Below, piece by piece: positions 58,453-64,000 of a stretch of 64,000 nucleotides of DNA. The DNA is taken from contig CM073322.1 of assembly GCA_037043015.1 (NCBI GenBank), positions 24,704,364 through 24,768,363 of the forward strand, written 5' to 3'. Positions within the stretch are counted from its first letter, which is position 1; the number at the start of each line of letters is the position of its first letter. This stretch comes from Bryum argenteum. Its lineage: Eukaryota > Streptophyta > Bryopsida > Bryales > Bryaceae. Position numbers and translations under genes: made by a program. Under the pieces are notes generated by a model, which saw only the letters and a program-made list of their open reading frames with translations, had not been told where the DNA came from and searched no databases.

Positions 58453-60004
58453 AATCAATAAAAGATGTTTTTTTAAGATCTAGATCATGTAAAATGTCAA
58501 CATTCAACATTTTGCGTAGTTTGAAAACAAAATTGTTCGTTGGATGTACCTTCAACTTAAACCTTTACGGTCGGAGAGGCCGTCATACGGTGTACAATTG
58601 TGCAATGCATGGACATTCATATGCGCGTGTCAGAAGCCCGAACTGCGAGTTGAAGTTCCCGTATGATGCCCCTGAATTGAAGCCTTGTTATGATTCTCTT
58701 CCGAGCTTCAAGATACCACGACAGGTTCAAGTGATTGTCAAAACGTCTCCTTCAAAATTGCATTTTGGGGTTCACATTTGGTGCGTCTGCCGGGAGCTCA
58801 AGTTTGCAGGGGAATGAATAGGGGTTGTAGTTCGTTGGGGAATCAGAAGGGGGGCTTCAAGTCTTAGGGGCATGAAAAGTGGAACTTCTTGAAATCACTC
58901 GGGCAAGGCACTCGTGGCACCAAATCTAGTGCTACTTAGAGCTCAACCTCTTGAAAGCACAACTACCTTCACACCTCGAACACCACCGCTTGGAAGCATC
59001 AACTTGAAATTTGAAACAACAACTTTAGAATTAATAAAAAGCAACTTCTAAAACAATGCATTAACATCCCGGATAGGAAGAGACACAAGAAAAACACTTT
59101 GAACTTCTACACTTCGTACTAATGTTATGTTAAATGAAAGATGGGTGTGTGGTTTGAACGGAAGTCATCCTTCTTATATACTCATACTATGAGGAACTAA
59201 TTAACTCAATAGGTGAGTTGATGCACCAGCCAACGATTCCTTCTTATAGAAGGGAATCAACAATTACTGTGACTTGTCCGTATAGTGTGGGTAGCCCTTA
59301 ATTAGTGTGGACAGAAATGCCATAACACACAAATATTGCTAAATTAGGCTATAAATATAGTACTAAAACAAGGTTAGTCTCTAAATTCAACTAAATACAT
59401 AAAATGAATTGAGTCGTTTGTACGGCTCACAAGTGAGCAAGATACTCAAAATTCCATTTTTGATTTATCATGGTCACCACTGTTGGCCAAAAGCCAAGAG
59501 CCATGACCATGAAAATGATTTCGATTTATCATGATCACACTCTCGGCAAAGAGCCAAGATCATGAAGACAATTTTAATTTTCTTGGTCATGACTCTTGGT
59601 CCATAATGTAAAGGGACCCTCATACTCTCATTTATCTCAATTATGTATCCAAGAAGCAATTCAAAATGTAGATTCTACAACCACATAGGACAACAAATTG
59701 CACTCAATTTGATGAAACAAAAAAGCTGATTTTAGTTTTGTACTCAAATGTTATCATTCATGTTATTATTATTACTCTCTCTTTTTTCCTAAAGGGGGAA
59801 CATCTTCAAACTCAAACTCCAGAGGCAAACATGATAAAAATTAAAAGCTGCTGCAGGACTTGCATGCGATTCATGAGAATGTGGAAGTGCAATGATAAAG
59901 GCAGATCATGAATGAGAAGAGAAGTCTTGAGCTCGAGTACAACATCAGTAAGATACTTCAGTTGTAATTAATTCATCACCTTGAGTAGATTTGCAGTATT
60001 TTGA
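58453..60004. other. Module A tail, LTR-like trace, module B end
   Basis: 58455-58640 continues module A copy 3. At 58778 TTTGGTGCGTCTGCCGGGA resembles the sequence that follows the LTR in many plant Ty3-type elements, a weak trace only. 59480-59640 carries module B's first end in reverse orientation (CTTGGTCCATAATGTAAAGG). Nothing else was recognised. Confidence 0.4.
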
Positions 60005-60480
60005 TAGGTCATAATACCTTCTTTTTAATCATACTTCCTTGCAGTTGGGGGGCCTATTTACACATATGATGCCAAAATTTGAATTTGCATGTGTCCATCA
60101 TCTTTGTAATGTTATTCCTCTGACATTTCTATTATCACCTCTAAAACCCATATAATCTCATCCTTCGGATCTTTGTAATTTCACCCCCTCTTCCCTCTAT
60201 AATGTCACACATTAGACCTCCTCAATATTACATTTATGATCACCGTCGAGCACCACTATATTTCATGATAGTAGTAGATGAGGCTCACCTCACCCATTAT
60301 CGTACGAGGAAGATAAGATAAAAGTACAATGATCGTCTAAGACAAGGAGATATGATTTAATGGACATTTCATTAAAATGAGACGAAATGGAGAAATTGGG
60401 AAAATCTCGCACCGAGAATCCTCCCTCTATTTTTTTCCTCCGCCGTGGTTGATGCCATATGTCAACACATGATAAGCTTC
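60005..60480 (+). repeat. Module C, copy 2
   Basis: Matches 50570-51440 in the same orientation without the SINE, and leads into an array in the same way. Confidence 0.8.
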
Positions 60481-63400
60481 CTTTGATGAAAATGTGATTG
60501 GCAAATGGGAAGAACAGTCTCAGAACGAGAATAAATCCAAGAAACTCCTTGTTCATGCTAGGCAACTCCTCATTGGTGGAATGCAACCCTAGAGTGACAT
60601 TCTCCAACTCCGAAAAAAATTAGGAAATTGCATATTGATGTGGCAACTCCTCATTGATGAAACGTGACTATCAAGTAAGACCGTGAACACATTATCGCGT
60701 CAAGAATACATATGTTTTTTCATGTCAGCCATCTCCTCATTTGAGGAACGGGACACTTAAGTGATAGGATGATCCTCAGACCAAGAATAAATCCCCCGTT
60801 TGTTTATGACATGCATCTTCTCATTGGTAGAAACGTGATCAGGAAGTGAGAAATTTTGTCGGAACGAGAATAAATCCAAAAAACTCCTTGATCATGTTAG
60901 AAAACTCTTCATTCATTGGTGGAAACAAGATGGAGACCAGTGAGAGAAACATTCTTGGAACAAGAATAATATCAGGAAAACTACTTGTTCATGCCATAGT
61001 AAAACGTCACTCTCAAGTGAGAGAAAAATTCTCAAATCAAGAATGAATATGCTTGTTCATGCCAACCAACTTCTTGGTTAAGAAAGCCAACCATGAAGTG
61101 AGAAACATCTTTGGACCAAGAATAAATCCATGAACCTCTTTGTTGATTATGACAAGCAACTTGGTGGAAACATGATTGGCAAGAGCGAGAAACGTTCTCG
61201 AAAAGAGAATAAATGCTAGCAAACACAACTTGATCATATAGACAACTTTTCATTGGTGGAAACGGGATCATGACGTGAGGGAAACATTCTCAGAACGAGA
61301 ATATATCCAAGAAACTTCTTGTTCATGCAATGGTTAAACGTCACTCTCAAGTGAGAGAGACATTCCCGAATCAAATATAAATATGCTTGTTTCTACTAGA
61401 CAACTCCTTACTCATGGAAACTAAGGGACCCTGAAGTGATAGAAACATCCTCTGACCAAGAATAAATGACCCGCTTGTTCATACCATGCAACTCCTCATC
61501 GGTACATGCAGATCCAACGGAAACATCCTCGGACCAAGAATAAATCCAAAACTTATTTGTTCATTACGACAAGCAACTCCTCGTTGATAGAAACGTGATT
61601 GGTAACTGAGAGAAACATTCTTGGAACGAGAATAATTCCTGGAAACACAGCTTGTTCATACAGACAACTGCTCATTGGTGGAAACGAGATTGGGTTGTGA
61701 GAGAAACATTCTCCAATGGAGGAAACTGTTTATTCATGGAAAGTTTAAATGTCACCCTCAAGTCAGAGAAACATTCTCAAATGAAGAATAAATATGCTTG
61801 TTCCTACTAAACAACTCCTCATTCATGGGTGGAGACCCTTAAGTGCTTGGAACATTCTCGGACCAAAAATAAATCCTGTGCTTCTTTCTGTCAAACAACT
61901 CCTCATTGGTGAATGCGAATCCAAAGGTGACAAGAAACATCCACGGACCAAGAATAAATACAGGAACCAGTTTGTTTTGTTGATTATGCCAAGGAACTCG
62001 TCATTGGTGGAAAGGCGATCGGAAGTAAGAGAAACATTCTCGGAACGAGAACAAATCTAGGAAACTGCTTGCTCATGCAATGCTTAAATATCTTTCTCAA
62101 GTGCGAGAAACATTCTCAAATCAAGAATAAATATGTTTGTTCCTACTAAACAACTCCTCATTGATAGAAGAGACCCTAAAGTGATAGATGCACCCTCGAA
62201 CCATGAATAAATCTCCCCCTTGTTCATGCCACGCAACTCCTCATTGATAGATGCTTATCCTAAAGAGGTGGAAACATCCTCGGACCAAGACTAAATCAAG
62301 AGCTTGTCTGTTGATCATGATACGCAACTTGTCATTGGTCAATCAACAAGTGAGAGAAACTTTCTCGAAACGAGAATAAATCCCAAAAATATAGCTTGTT
62401 CTTACAAGACAACTCCTCATTGTTGGAGTGAGAGAAACATTATTGAAACGAGAATAAATCCCAAAAACATAGCTTGTTCTTACCAGACAACTTCTCATTG
62501 GTGGAAAAGAGATTGGGATGTGGGAGAAATATTCTGGAACAAAGTAAATTGAGAAAAGTGCTTGTTCAAGCCATGTTTAAACGTCACTCTCAAGCGAGAC
62601 AAACATTCTCGAATCAAGGAAAAAATATGCTTCAGTCTTCATGCTAAACAACTCTTCAGTGATAGAAGGAGACCCTAAAGTGATAGAAACATCCTCGGAC
62701 GAAGAATAAATCCCCTCCTTGTTCATGCCAGACAAATCTTCATTAGTAGAAGCGGACCCTAAAGTGACGGAAACATTCTCAGACCAAGAATAAATCTTGG
62801 AACCAGATTGGTCTTGAGGCAACTCCTCATGGATGGAAAATTGGAAACGTGATCAGGAAGTCATCCTCGGAACGAGAAAAAATCCTGGAAAAAATTCTAG
62901 AAACTACTTTTTCATGCTAGACAACTCCTCATTTTTGGAACGCAACCCTCAACTGACACTCTCTAACCAAGAATTGAATTGAATTAGAAATTTCCTACTC
63001 AGCCGCAACTCCTCATTGGTGTAACGTTACTGTAAAGTGATGAAACATTCTTGAATGAAGAATAAATATGCTTGTTCATGCCAGCCAACTTCTTGATTTA
63101 GAAAGGCAACCTTGAAGTAATAGAAACATCCTCGGACCTAGAATAAATCCAGGACCTGTTTGTTGATTATGACAAGCAACAACTCATTGGTAGAAACGAG
63201 ATCGAGACTTGAAAGAAACATTCTCGGAACGAAGAAAAATGTTTGTTCATGCTATGCTGAAACGTCACCGTCAAGTGAGAGAAACATTCTCGAATGAAAA
63301 ATAAATATGCTTGTTCATGCCTGTCAACTTCCTGATTAAGAACTTAGGCAACCTTGAAGTAGTAGAAACATCCTCGGACCAAGAATAAATCCAGGAAGAA

Positions 63401-64000
63401 CTTGTTTGTTGATTATGACAAGCAACTCGTCATGGGTTGAAACATGATTCAAAAGTAAGAGAAACATTCTCGGAACGAGAATAATATCTGAGAATACAAC
63501 ATGTTAATAATGAGCAAGTGCTCATTGGCGGAAACGAGATTGGGTCATGACAGAAACATTCTCAGACATGTTAGTTCATGCAATGCTTAAATTCCACCCT
63601 CAAGTAAAAGAAACATTCTCAAATGAAGAATAAATATGCTTGTTCCTACTAGAGAGCTCCTCATTCATGGATGGAGACCCTGAAGTCCTATGAACATCCT
63701 TGGACCTAGAATAAATCCTGTACTTCTTTCTGCCAAGCAACTCCTTATTGGTAGATGCAAATCCAAAGGTGACGAAACATCCTCGGATCAAGAATAAATT
63801 CTCTTCATGTTCATGCCAGGCAACTCCTCATTAATGAAAGAGGACCCTAAAGTAACAGAAACATTCTCGGACTAAGAATAAATCTTGGAACCTATCTGAT
63901 CATGACAAGCAACTCCTCGTGGGTGGAATTGTGATTGGGAAGTGAGAGAAACATTCTCGGAACCAAAATAAATCTTGGAAACTACTTGTTCATGCCTGAC
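60480..64000. repeat. Tandem array, ~100-bp unit, runs off the window
   Basis: Thirty or more degenerate units to the last base. Units are more alike here than at 15.4 kb; some neighbouring ones share long identical parts (for example 'gttcttac.agacaact' near 62400 and 62470). All ORFs here are shadows of the repeat. Confidence 0.85.

Noticed and set aside
15408-64000. ORFs of 60-90 codons inside the ~100-bp arrays
   Set aside because: They follow the repeat phase, occur on both strands and carry no motif; the unit is not a multiple of three on average.

Overview
The window is nuclear DNA of a land plant. Three things show this: a clean three-exon gene of the plant PDDEXK-like DUF506 family (minus strand, 42.9-44.2 kb), a spliced PIN-domain gene resembling plant PARALLEL SPINDLE1 (plus strand, exons between 24.0 and 31.8 kb), and a block of plant mitochondrial DNA (rpl2 tail, rps19, rps3, trnF) at 27.94-29.25 kb. 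The mitochondrial rps3 copy has no intron in its 5' part, which fits a bryophyte (moss or liverwort) better than a seed plant. This is inference; the species is not identifiable by reading.

Genes are few. From 0 to 12 kb there is AT-rich intergenic DNA with several small transposons, a tRNA-derived SINE and some gene-like but unrecognised ORFs. From 13 to 21.4 kb the sequence is a mosaic of degenerate tandem arrays (units near 100 bp and near 75 bp) and longer dispersed modules, called A and B here. From 22 to 32 kb lies the PIN-domain gene. Its upstream part holds a duplicated CT-rich/5' module, a transposon inside one exon, an in-frame stop, an apparent frameshift and the mitochondrial insertion, so it is probably a pseudogene, although its last four exons join cleanly. 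From 32 to 42.9 kb there are AT-rich repeats, a long hairpin, a poly(A)-tailed retrocopy and MITEs. From 44.2 to 64 kb the array/module mosaic returns, with SINE copies, a solo LTR and foldback elements nested in it.

The main content is short non-autonomous transposons. Several can be proved from the window itself, because a paralogous module elsewhere supplies the empty site. At least nine elements sit at TTAA-like targets with CCC-starting ends (piggyBac-like). At least six share an AACC(C/T)CAATTCCG end and make 4-bp target duplications, one nested in another and one inside an exon. Others look PIF/Harbinger-like (TTA/TCA targets) or Mutator-like (10-bp duplication). Retroposed items include three copies of one tRNA-derived SINE, a poly(A)-tailed retrocopy and a solo LTR. 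No operon, CRISPR array or intact autonomous transposon was seen.
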